This document shows, piece after piece, positions 43,521-51,829 of a stretch of DNA of 64,000 bases. The stretch lies in contig NZ_JAFFQE010000006.1 in assembly GCF_016919005.1 (NCBI RefSeq), positions 248,001 through 312,000 on the forward strand. The letters are read 5' to 3'. Position 1 is the first letter of the stretch. Every line of letters starts with the position of its first letter. Origin of the DNA: Desulfopila inferna (lineage in GTDB: Bacteria; Desulfobacterota; Desulfobulbia; Desulfobulbales; Desulfocapsaceae). The notes beneath the pieces were generated by a model, which saw only the letters and a list, made by a program, of their open reading frames with translations, searched no databases and was not told the origin of the DNA. The translations under genes were made by a program, and so were the position numbers.

Positions 43521-45131
43521 TTAGATTGGATTGGTCTGCGCGAGAATCAGATCGTCATACCACTGCCTTCCATTGGAGCCGCTGCTGTCCGTGGCATAGC
43601 TTGATAGTATGAGCTTGTTCATGCCGTAATTACTACGTTGCCTGATATCGACGTTGTTGTAATCAATCTTGAGGGTATCGTTGACCCAAAGCCGTACGAT
43701 GCCATCCGATGCTCCCGGTGTGTTCAACCGCACAAAGAGTTTCAATTTATCCCAGCGATCACCAACGACCGCTGCCGGTGAACCGATATTGGTCGGTAAT
43801 CCGTTAAACTGCCAGGTGTCGATGTAAGAATGATCCACTGCGTATTGTCCATAACGGTTGACATAGACGTAGACCTGATAACGCCTCTGGCTGCTCTGAC
43901 CGTCAGTCAGATTGATAATGGCGATTTTCTGGGAATTGCTCGGCCAGGAATATCCAGAGGAAAATTTCGAGTAAAGCTGCAAATACACCTCCTCCACCTT
44001 TTCTCTGTTGACATTGAAAAAATCGCCGAAGACGAAATCGGCATAGTTATCGCTGTGCGTACCCCTCGTCAGAGGGGCAGTCGCGCAATACGTACCGCTA
44101 CGAGGGGCATCGCTGCTGACGGCGAGATTGGAGGTTACGCTGCGATTGAATTCGCTGAAATCTGCGGACTCAAAAGTCGCTCTCCAGGGTAAGCCTGTAT
44201 CGGCAATGGGCTCCAGTGGCGTATTAGAGGTGGTGCTTGAGATCGAAAAACCAGAGGGTATGGAAACACCTGGCCTGATGCTCCCTTGGGAGCCGAAACC
44301 GGACGGCGGACCTATGTAGTTCGTATCAATGACGACCTCATCTAATTTGAAGTAGGCCGTCGGATCGGAACCGCTGAAAGACCGAGCTTCCCAATAGCCC
44401 ATGATTCTCTGAACGTGATACCACCAGTTTGAGGTGTCGACATAGGTGTAGGTTTGATATGGACTCCTTCCGCCCTCGGAGTTCTGTTCCCCGTCGAGGG
44501 TATCGATAAAGAGCGAGAATACACCGGTGTTCAGATCAAGTTCCGCCTCGAAGGAGATCCACTCTTCAAGGTGATCGACTATATTGAATCTGGTTTTGCC
44601 CGGCTCCGGGGGCTCCTGTCCGCCGCACTCGATATTCTCGCAGATATAAGGCGACTGTTCAGCGGAATTATGGTGCTCCAATATCATACCGCGTTGACCG
44701 GAATCGCCTATGCCGGAAAAGTCGGCGTTGCTTCTTCTGACGATGAGTGTCTTCACCTCTGATGTCTGGGCGTTGTGATAACCGCTTCCGTAATAGGCAA
44801 GCCAGCGGATATTGATCCTCTTCACCCTGCTGCCGCTGCCGGAGGGAAGATTCCAGACACCCAGTCCGGAACCCTTCTCATTGCTGCCGCTGACAAAGGT
44901 GAATTTCGGGGCTCCGCTTCCCTGCCAGCCGCCGGAAGATTCATGGGTGAAGGTGGAGATATCGTCGTATTGCAGCACCAGTGCATCGACATACTCCGTC
45001 GAGTTGAAATTTTCGTGGTGCGGGAAAGAGGTTATGTTTCTGCCGCTGCCGATCATATCGGCCACGACGGGATTGCCCGCCAGGGCAATACTTCCAAAAA
45101 TAATTAACAATACATAATACTTGCAGTTCAT
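43521..45131 (-). CDS. Secreted protein with two jelly-roll (ConA-like) halves, possible polysaccharide-binding or lyase
   Basis: This 536-residue protein has a signal peptide (residues 1-24). Two halves of similar design follow: about 30-280 (WISFEAELDLNTGVFSLF, then YFKLDEVVID) and about 310-536 (VEEVYLQLYSKFSSGY, WDKLKLFVRL, GIVRLWVN then RQWYDDLIL). This beta-rich pattern matches the concanavalin A-like fold used by polysaccharide lyases and lectins, but I cannot identify catalytic residues with confidence. AGAGGA precedes ATG 45131. It may bind or trim the EPS outside the cell. Confidence 0.65.
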   Translation of the reverse strand: MNCKYYVLLIIFGSIALAGNPVVADMIGSGRNITSFPHHENFNSTEYVDALVLQYDDISTFTHESSGGWQGSGAPKFTFVSGSNEKGSGLGVWNLPSGSGSRVKRINIRWLAYYGSGYHNAQTSEVKTLIVRRSNADFSGIGDSGQRGMILEHHNSAEQSPYICENIECGGQEPPEPGKTRFNIVDHLEEWISFEAELDLNTGVFSLFIDTLDGEQNSEGGRSPYQTYTYVDTSNWWYHVQRIMGYWEARSFSGSDPTAYFKLDEVVIDTNYIGPPSGFGSQGSIRPGVSIPSGFSISSTTSNTPLEPIADTGLPWRATFESADFSEFNRSVTSNLAVSSDAPRSGTYCATAPLTRGTHSDNYADFVFGDFFNVNREKVEEVYLQLYSKFSSGYSWPSNSQKIAIINLTDGQSSQRRYQVYVYVNRYGQYAVDHSYIDTWQFNGLPTNIGSPAAVVGDRWDKLKLFVRLNTPGASDGIVRLWVNDTLKIDYNNVDIRQRSNYGMNKLILSSYATDSSGSNGRQWYDDLILAQTNPI

Positions 45132-45419
45132 ATACGTTTTCCTCTATTAAATGAAACTCATGACGCATGAACGCGCCAACACTTTTTATCCAGTTCTTAA
45201 CTCCCTGCAGTTTTCCCTTCTTGGGAAAGTGCTTCCCGCCTTATTGCACATTCCATACCAAAAAAAAGAAAACCCAGTTTTACACACCGCTCCGGCGGAA
45301 TAGCGTGACCAAGCTGCTGATAACATGTCGACATTGGTTTATTGAAGAAAAAGCGGTCTGCAATCCTCATTATGGATAAGAATCACCCTTGTGTCAGACA
45401 ATCGGCAAAGATACAATCA

Positions 45420-45473
45420 CTGCACACTTTCTGCAAAGACCTCACAAACTCTGCACACTTTCCGTAAAGACCC
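45420..45473. repeat. Pair of 23-base direct repeats with internal dyad, possible operator
   Basis: The two copies (45420-45442 and 45451-45473) are identical at 20 of 23 positions, with a period of 31 bases, about three helical turns. Each contains a CTTT-N4-AAAG dyad, so each could bind one dimer. A weaker partial copy (GGCAAAGA) lies just upstream near 45404-45411. The pair sits about 130-180 bases upstream of the candidate promoter for the amidotransferase operon. Confidence 0.55.
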
Positions 45474-45602
45474 TATACAAGTCATTTACATGACAGTGAA
45501 TTATACATTACATTCTTACCTATCGAAAAAAAAACAACACTGCTGAGGCGTTCATTGAACAATATGCGAAATGATAATTCGATGCATTTCAGATTGGGTC
45601 CA

Positions 45603-45632
45603 TTGATTATTGCTTGAAAAGTATACTATGAT
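45603..45632 (+). promoter_or_regulatory. Candidate sigma70 promoter for the amidotransferase operon
   Basis: TTGATT (45603-45608) and TATGAT (45627-45632) are separated by 18 bases. The leader to ATG 45705 would be about 65 bases. The direct repeats at 45420-45473 lie far enough upstream to act as an enhancer or activator site. Not tested. Confidence 0.5.
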
Positions 45633-45704
45633 ATGAATACGTTCTCCTAGAGAAAAGAAGTGCACCATCGGCATCCCTCGCCAAGACAAGCGGAAAAGAA
45701 ATTT

Positions 45705-47681
45705 ATGTGTGGAATAGCAGGGTTCTTTAACATCCCCAGAAATTTGACGCCGGAAAGATCAATCCTCGAGAGGATGATTGTCACCTTGAAACACCGAGGA
45801 CCTGACGGCTATGGTCTGTATTACGGAAACGGAGTAGGGTTGGGTCATGCCCGGCTCTCCATTATCGATCTTTCCACGGGCTGGCAGCCGTTGGCCAATG
45901 AGGATCGCACCCTCTGGATCATTTTCAACGGGGAGATTTTCAATTATCCCGAGCTGCGCAAGGAGCTTATCGGCCGTGGCCATGTCTTCGCCACAAATTC
46001 GGATACGGAAGTCATCATTCATCTTTTTGAGGAAAAGGGGTGGCAATGCCTTGAGCACCTCAACGGCCAGTTCGCCATTGCCATTTACGATTCCAGGAAA
46101 GACGAACTCTTTCTGGCCCGTGACAGAATGGGAATTCGACCGCTCTTCTACACCTTACACAATGGAAATTTCTATTTCGCATCCGAAATTAAAGCCCTGT
46201 TCAATGCCGACCCTGCGATTCCCAGGGAACTTGACCCTCGAGCAATCAGCGATATCTTCACCTTCTGGACCCCTACCCTGGAGGAAACCGTTTTTCAAAA
46301 CGTCCATCAGCTGCCCGCCGGACACTGGCTGCGAGTCGACAAATCAGGAGTGCATACCCCCCGACGTTACTGGGAAATGCCTCTACGTCCTGACGTCCCC
46401 GGTATCATTTCAGAAGCGGAGTATGCAGATGAGCTGCGTGAGTTGCTCATCGATTCCGTCCGCCTGCGGTTGCGCGCCGATGTGCCAGTCGGCGCCTACC
46501 TCAGCGGCGGACTTGACTCGTCAACCATCACCTCGCTCATCAAAAACTTTACCAGCAATCCGCTCAAGACCTTTTCCGTCTCCTTCGCCGACAAGGTCTA
46601 CGACGAAAAAGAGGAGCAACAGGAGATGGTGCGCTATCTGGGAACCGCTCACCATGAGGTAGCCTGCTCTTATGGTGACATTGCCGCCACTTTCCCCCAG
46701 GTCATCTGGCATACCGAAGTTCCCATTCTGCGCACAGCCCCATCACCACTCTACCTGCTCTCATCGCTGGTCCGAGACAATCAGTACAAGGTTGTGCTCA
46801 CCGGCGAAGGTGCCGATGAAATGCTCGGTGGATACGATATTTTCAAGGAAGCGAAGATCCGTGCCTTTATCCATAAAAACCTCGACTCTTCTCTGCGGCC
46901 CCTGCTCCTCAAACGGCTTTATCCCTATCTGGCCCTTTCCCCGACCCGTTCGGCGGAGTATGCCAGGAAATTCTTCGATACCCATGCGGATCCCGGGAGT
47001 CTTTACTACGCCCATGGTCCGCGCTGGAAAACCACGGGTCGAACCCATGTCTTTCTAGATGAGAGGATCACAAGGGATATTTCTTCACCCCGAGAGCGTC
47101 TGGCCAATCTAGCAGACGACTTGCAGGGACTTGATTTTTTTCTGGGTGCCCAGTTTCTCGAGTCAAAACTGCTGCTGGGCAATTACCTGCTCTCCTCTCA
47201 GGGTGACAGGATGGCCATGGCTCATTCCGTTGAAGGCCGTTTTCCTTTCCTCGATCATCGCGTTGTTGAGTTTGCAGGGCGCATTCCGCCACAGCTGAAG
47301 ATGAAGGTACTCAACGAAAAAAACATCTTGAAGAAAGCGGTACAGAATCTGCTGCCTCAACATATCGTCAGCCGTAAAAAGCAACCCTACATGGCACCTG
47401 ACATACTCAGTTTTTTCGAAGAACAGGAAGCGGAGTATCTAGACCATTACCTCTCTCCCCATCTGCTCAGAGAATCGAAAATTTTCAAACCTGAGGCCGT
47501 GGCCGGACTCATGGCCAAATGTAGGAAAAAGAGCCGGCAGGGTTTCAGGGAAAACATGGCCTTTGTCGGAATATTGTCAACACAAATTATTTATGATAAA
47601 TTCATTAAAAGCTTTCCGTTTGAAACACCTGATGAGCTCCCCCATGTCAAAGTGAGAGTGAACGACACAGGATCCAGATAA
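45705..47681 (+). CDS. Asparagine synthase-like amidotransferase (XrtA-associated type)
   Basis: This 658-residue enzyme has an N-terminal glutamine amidotransferase domain starting MCGIAGFF, with Cys2 as catalytic nucleophile after Met removal, and a C-terminal ATP-pyrophosphatase domain with the PP-loop SGGLDSST. Asparagine synthase makes Asn from Asp; relatives in EPS loci amidate sugars or carrier-bound acids instead. ATG 45705 is fixed by the need for Cys at position 2. It is followed by an acyl carrier protein and acyl-AMP ligase, so the substrate may be bound to the carrier (inference). Confidence 0.87.
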   Translation: MCGIAGFFNIPRNLTPERSILERMIVTLKHRGPDGYGLYYGNGVGLGHARLSIIDLSTGWQPLANEDRTLWIIFNGEIFNYPELRKELIGRGHVFATNSDTEVIIHLFEEKGWQCLEHLNGQFAIAIYDSRKDELFLARDRMGIRPLFYTLHNGNFYFASEIKALFNADPAIPRELDPRAISDIFTFWTPTLEETVFQNVHQLPAGHWLRVDKSGVHTPRRYWEMPLRPDVPGIISEAEYADELRELLIDSVRLRLRADVPVGAYLSGGLDSSTITSLIKNFTSNPLKTFSVSFADKVYDEKEEQQEMVRYLGTAHHEVACSYGDIAATFPQVIWHTEVPILRTAPSPLYLLSSLVRDNQYKVVLTGEGADEMLGGYDIFKEAKIRAFIHKNLDSSLRPLLLKRLYPYLALSPTRSAEYARKFFDTHADPGSLYYAHGPRWKTTGRTHVFLDERITRDISSPRERLANLADDLQGLDFFLGAQFLESKLLLGNYLLSSQGDRMAMAHSVEGRFPFLDHRVVEFAGRIPPQLKMKVLNEKNILKKAVQNLLPQHIVSRKKQPYMAPDILSFFEEQEAEYLDHYLSPHLLRESKIFKPEAVAGLMAKCRKKSRQGFRENMAFVGILSTQIIYDKFIKSFPFETPDELPHVKVRVNDTGSR

Positions 47682-47704
47682 TCCTTAATATATTGAGTTA
47701 AAAC

Positions 47705-47953
47705 ATGTCAGAACACATTGCCTCCATACGGTCCTTTCTTTTTGAGAATTTTCTCTTCGATGCCGAAGAGGATGCCCTGAAAAACGATGACTCCTTTCTC
47801 GAAATGGGTATCATCGATTCCACCGGCGTCCTTGAACTCGTCGAATGGCTTGAAGAAGAGTTCGACATCCAGATCGAGGATGAAGAGCTGGTTCCGGAAA
47901 ACCTTGACAGCATCGAACAAATTGCTGCCTTTATACAACGCAAGAAGAGCTAA
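47705..47953 (+). CDS. Acyl carrier protein
   Basis: This 82-residue acidic protein has the carrier-protein pattern SFLEMGIIDSTGVLELVEWL, where the Ser of D-S is the phosphopantetheine site. The order amidotransferase, carrier, ligase is tight: 23 bases after the amidotransferase and a TAATG overlap with the ligase. In XrtA loci such a carrier is thought to hold an acyl or aminoacyl group for transfer. No phosphopantetheinyl transferase is in the window. Confidence 0.88.
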   Translation: MSEHIASIRSFLFENFLFDAEEDALKNDDSFLEMGIIDSTGVLELVEWLEEEFDIQIEDEELVPENLDSIEQIAAFIQRKKS

Positions 47954-49449
47954 TGCTTGTTCACAATCTACTGCAAAATTCTGCCGACAGGGCAGGCGGA
48001 AAGGCTGCCTTGATTTATGACAGCAAAAGAGTCACCTATCGCTCTCTTGCAGCATATTCCCGGCAAACAGCAGATCTGCTGACTGAAGAGGGACTGAAAA
48101 TCGGTGATCGGGTAGCAATCCTCACCGATAATCCAGCACATTATATCGCCTGTTACTTTGGAATTATGCAGGCGGGAGGCATCGTTGTGGGTTTGAACAC
48201 CCTAACCTCGGAAAGATCCCTGCAGAAAGTGCTTTCAGACTGTCAGCCTTCCTTTCTTCTTGTCTCCGGACGCAGCAAAAAATATAGCCGATATATCCTC
48301 AGCCACTGGGAAACTATCAAAATACTGGATATAGAAACCCCTGTCGCACGCGTTGAAAAGGGTATTTACAACACTCTCGCGAAGCCCTCCCTGCAACCGC
48401 ATAATATCGCTCAAATCATTTACACTTCCGGCACCACAGGGCATCCTAAAGGAGTCATGCTCTCTCACAGGAATTTGACCGCAAACACAAGCTCAATCAT
48501 TGAATATCTAGGCCTTACCGAAAATGATAGGGTTATGGCTGTCCTGCCCTTCTTCTACTCCTACGGAAATTCGGTAATGCTAACTCACATCGCCGCAGGC
48601 GGTAGTCTGGTTGTCAACCAAAGCTTTGTCTATCCCAACCTGATCCTGGACCAGATGGCTAAAGAAAAAGTTACCGGTCTTTCCGGGGTGCCCTCAACGT
48701 TTGCCATTCTGCTGCACCGCTCTGCAGCAAAAGAATATTCCTTTTCCCATCTTCGCTATCTGACTCAGGCCGGGGCTCCCATGTCCCCTAAACTGGCAAA
48801 ACAGCTTCATCAGTTGTTCCCGCAGAGTGAAATATTTATTATGTATGGCCAAACTGAGGCATCTCCCCGCTTGTCCTATCTTGCCCCTCAAGATTTAACA
48901 AAAAAGCCCGGCTCTATCGGCAAAGCTATTCCTGGAGTTACCCTGGAAGTTCTAAAAGAGGATGCGACACCTGCGGCTGCTGGTGAAATAGGAGAAATTG
49001 TCGCCAGCGGCGACAATACCATGGCAGGCTATTGGCAACGACCTGAAGAGACCAGGAAGGTCCTGCGCCATGGAAAACTATGGACTGGCGATTTGGCTTA
49101 TTACGACAAAGACGGCTTTTTATATATTGTCAGTCGCAAGTCAGACATGATCAAAAGTGGTTCCCATCTTATTGCGCCCAAAGAAATTGAGCAAATTATC
49201 GACGAGCTTGAAGGTATACAGGAGACCGCAGTGATCGGCACAGAAGATGAAATTCTCGGCCAAAAGATCCATGCCTATGTTGTTCTGCAGCCGGGATATT
49301 CTTTGACCGCCAAAGAAATCACTTCTTTCTGCCGCAAAAACCTCCCCATCTTCAAAGTACCTCACTTCGTCACCTTCCTCGACGAGTTGCCTAAATCCGA
49401 ATCAGGAAAAATAAAAAAAAATGCTTTTAGCTTAATGGTGAAAAACTGA
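47953..49449 (+). CDS. Acyl-AMP ligase (acyl-CoA synthetase family, XrtA-associated type)
   Basis: This 498-residue member of the ANL superfamily has the P-loop-like IIYTSGTTGHPKGVMLSH (A3), MYGQTEASPRL (A5), TGDLAYYDKDGFLYIVSR (A7-A8) and the C-terminal catalytic Lys in PKSESGKIKK (A10). It activates an acid as the acyl adenylate and probably loads it on the neighbouring carrier protein. Its ATG overlaps the carrier's TAA by one base. The XrtA-type PLP decarboxylase that often accompanies this set is not present here. Confidence 0.88.
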   Translation: MLVHNLLQNSADRAGGKAALIYDSKRVTYRSLAAYSRQTADLLTEEGLKIGDRVAILTDNPAHYIACYFGIMQAGGIVVGLNTLTSERSLQKVLSDCQPSFLLVSGRSKKYSRYILSHWETIKILDIETPVARVEKGIYNTLAKPSLQPHNIAQIIYTSGTTGHPKGVMLSHRNLTANTSSIIEYLGLTENDRVMAVLPFFYSYGNSVMLTHIAAGGSLVVNQSFVYPNLILDQMAKEKVTGLSGVPSTFAILLHRSAAKEYSFSHLRYLTQAGAPMSPKLAKQLHQLFPQSEIFIMYGQTEASPRLSYLAPQDLTKKPGSIGKAIPGVTLEVLKEDATPAAAGEIGEIVASGDNTMAGYWQRPEETRKVLRHGKLWTGDLAYYDKDGFLYIVSRKSDMIKSGSHLIAPKEIEQIIDELEGIQETAVIGTEDEILGQKIHAYVVLQPGYSLTAKEITSFCRKNLPIFKVPHFVTFLDELPKSESGKIKKNAFSLMVKN

Positions 49450-49456
49450 AATCCAT

Positions 49457-49966
49457 TTAATTAACGGGGACATAATAAATATCAATGGTCGTTTGAGATG
49501 AAGGCATAAGGCTCCTGTTCGCCGTTTCCGGGGAGATAATGATCCGGGGAGTGTCAAGATCCTCTTCGGGATCAAATTCACCGTTTTTATAAAAAGTCGG
49601 CACCCCGTCGATCTCCCTGAATTCCCACTTTTCCAGATGGTCTTTATAGAAATCCACCACCTGCTCGACGGTATCAGGCGCTCCCATAAAGATACGGTTC
49701 GGCAAATCAGCCAGAACACCGGCTTGCTCGATGCGATTATCCATCTGAGTGAACAGAATCCTCGCCTTCGGATATGCCGGAATCCCGACCTCTTCCTGGG
49801 AAGGGATGACGCTCTTTTGGGTCGTTGCAGCTTCCAGAAAAGAAATATTGCTGCTGCTCAAATCGTCAGGAATATCCACAAGGGGTGCAAAAGGTTCCGC
49901 CATCACCAGTCCGCAAAGGATTGTCGCCCAAAAAAATCCCGTCATAACGGATATAACCTTCATCAT
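49457..49966 (-). CDS. Secreted protein of unknown function
   Basis: This 169-residue protein has a signal peptide (about 1-23, ending VMAEP) and a core with YPKARILFTQMDN, PNRIFMGAPDTVEQVVDFYKDHLEKWEF, and a C-terminal TTIDIYYVPV strand. I recognise no named family. A tandem ATGATG follows AGAGGAG, so 49966 or 49963 is the start. It is convergent with the ligase gene with a 7-base gap and may be periplasmic or extracellular. Confidence 0.65.
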   Translation of the reverse strand: MMKVISVMTGFFWATILCGLVMAEPFAPLVDIPDDLSSSNISFLEAATTQKSVIPSQEEVGIPAYPKARILFTQMDNRIEQAGVLADLPNRIFMGAPDTVEQVVDFYKDHLEKWEFREIDGVPTFYKNGEFDPEEDLDTPRIIISPETANRSLMPSSQTTIDIYYVPVN

Positions 49967-50120
49967 ATTCTCCTCTTCTATATTCCTGTTTTGCGCTTTC
50001 TGTAAGTTTCCCGGCCAACCTATCTTAATACTGCGATTTTTGCTATATTTTTCATTTTAATCGAGGAGAGCTCTTCGTTCTCTCCGTTGAGCAACACAAA
50101 AGAGGGCCCGAAGACGGCAG

Positions 50121-51449
50121 TCACTGAGATTTCTTTGCTCCAAGTATTCCTTTCACCGCCGGTCCCCAGAGTACTTTTCCGTCCTTGTCAAAGCGTGATC
50201 CATGGCACGGGCAATCGTATGTCTGATCATATTCATTGAATACCAGTCCGCATCCCATATGCGAACACATATGCTTTCCCTTTACCAGACTTCTCAAAGT
50301 ATCCTTGCCTTTTTCGATTGCAGTCGAAATAAGCTTTCCCGTTCGCCACGGAGAATACAGGGTGGCCCAGGGGTTTTCCCTGCCGGCTATCTTATCGGCA
50401 ATAATTTTTGCAGACACCATGGCATGAGTTATTCCCCAGGCTCCAAATCCAGTTGCGGCAAATCGTTTCCTGGTCATCGGATCATAGCTGCCGATAAAAG
50501 GAACCCGATCAGGGCTCTTCTGGTCATGTGCCGACCAGCGAGTCAGCTCTTTGCCGACTTTAAATTTCTTACGAGCCTTCTCTTCCAGTGTCTCGTAACT
50601 GTTTTTTTCTTCACCCATATGCTGATGCTGTCCAACAACAATAAGTGTATTTTTATAATAGCGAAATGAGATATCGTTAACGCCAATATACATGCCCTCA
50701 TGTTCCTGCTCCTCTACAGAAAAGGCCATTCCATGGTGCAGGACCGGCCTGAGCCGCATGGCGAAGAGAGTATGATCAAGAATTGGATACAGTGTTGCAT
50801 AAACTATAAATTCGGACTCATAGCTTCCTTTCTCGGTAGTGACTGTGCAAGAATCCTTTTTCTCTTCCACCTTGAGGACACGGGTATATTCGGCAATAGA
50901 TCCCCCTTTGTCGATGATTTTGGACGCCAGTCCCATCATATATTCCCGCGGATGAAACTGTGCCTGCCGATGAAAAGCCAGCGCCTCGTTTTTGCTGAAG
51001 GATACACTGTCCATGGAGCATGGCAAACCCAGCTTTACCGCAGCATTATACTCTTGTTCCAGGGGGCTTGAATCTGAATGAGAATAAACATAGGCCGACT
51101 TTTCCCCGAGATGGCAGGCGATCCCTTCGTTGTTGATTAAATCGATATATTCCTGCACAGCCCATTGATTGGCATCTGCATACATTTTTGCTTTCTCTTC
51201 ACCAAACTGATCAAGCAGATAGTGATAGATAAGGTGATGCTGACTGGTGATCTTCCCGGTTGTGTGTCCCGAGGTGCCGCACCCGACCTCGGCTGCTTCC
51301 AGCACGATAACATCACGCCCTTCCCGGCACAAGAGCCAGGCTGCAGCGAGACCGGTAAGCCCTGCACCAATGACGATAACGTCTGCCTTTTTCTTTTCTG
51401 CTGCATATCCGATACCTTGTGTATCTTTGAGCCATAATGACCGTTTCAT
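50121..51449 (-). CDS. FAD-dependent oxidoreductase with C-terminal Rieske [2Fe-2S] domain
   Basis: This 442-residue protein has an N-terminal FAD-binding motif (VIVIGAGLTGLAAAWLL) of the DAO/glycine oxidase-like type, a substrate domain, and a C-terminal Rieske cluster site: C-S-H-M-G-C and C-P-C-H-G-S, which supply the two Cys and two His ligands. ATG 51449 has GAGG upstream; the earlier ATG at 51464 overlaps that site. It is the only redox enzyme of this type in the locus and its link to EPS is unclear; it may be an unrelated housekeeping gene. Confidence 0.85.
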   Translation of the reverse strand: MKRSLWLKDTQGIGYAAEKKKADVIVIGAGLTGLAAAWLLCREGRDVIVLEAAEVGCGTSGHTTGKITSQHHLIYHYLLDQFGEEKAKMYADANQWAVQEYIDLINNEGIACHLGEKSAYVYSHSDSSPLEQEYNAAVKLGLPCSMDSVSFSKNEALAFHRQAQFHPREYMMGLASKIIDKGGSIAEYTRVLKVEEKKDSCTVTTEKGSYESEFIVYATLYPILDHTLFAMRLRPVLHHGMAFSVEEQEHEGMYIGVNDISFRYYKNTLIVVGQHQHMGEEKNSYETLEEKARKKFKVGKELTRWSAHDQKSPDRVPFIGSYDPMTRKRFAATGFGAWGITHAMVSAKIIADKIAGRENPWATLYSPWRTGKLISTAIEKGKDTLRSLVKGKHMCSHMGCGLVFNEYDQTYDCPCHGSRFDKDGKVLWGPAVKGILGAKKSQ

Positions 51450-51829
51450 TACACACCTCTTCATTTTGGGTGATGGATTACACTGCAGTTTCCTTTATAG
51501 ATAGGGGTAAATAGCGTTAGGCGCTTCGTCAAGGGTTCTTCCGCTGCCGACATCACCACCAAAGATTCCGACCATTAGTTGAAGAAATTGTCGGTTATTT
51601 TCTACGATTATGCGTGCCGTGAATTTGAGTAGAGGGAAGACAGGAAATTCGATATTTCGCTGGTGCTAAGAGTTTTAAATGCTTGGGAATACAATTTCGT
51701 ATGCAGGGAATATTATATACAACCCAGAAGCACTTCACGTCCTGCAGGGTCTATATAATGACAGAAAAAAATAAATTGCCGATAGCGGAATCCGAAAACA
51801 TAAAATCTTCCGGATTCCGGTTAATTTTA
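51450..51829. other. Intergenic region with terminator hairpin
   Basis: These 380 bases upstream of the oxidoreductase and downstream of the beta-barrel gene hold the hairpin at 51786-51819. I see no gene in the rest. The oxidoreductase promoter should lie near 51480-51600 on the - strand, but no clear boxes are seen. Confidence 0.45.
51786..51819 (-). terminator. Candidate intrinsic terminator of the beta-barrel gene
   Basis: A perfect 9-bp stem (CGGAATCCG 51786-51794 and CGGATTCCG 51811-51819) encloses a 16-base loop, 10 bases past the beta-barrel stop codon. Read on the - strand it is followed after about 12 bases by a run of T with one interruption, so it is a moderately good terminator. 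Confidence 0.45.

Larger units (their letters stand above)
45132..45704. other. Divergent promoter region
   Basis: These 573 bases separate the - strand jelly-roll gene from the + strand amidotransferase operon. They hold a pair of direct repeats (45420-45473) and a sigma70-type promoter (45603-45632), both described separately. A small + strand frame near 45167-45379 has no ribosome-binding site and unlikely composition, so I do not call it. Confidence 0.5.
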
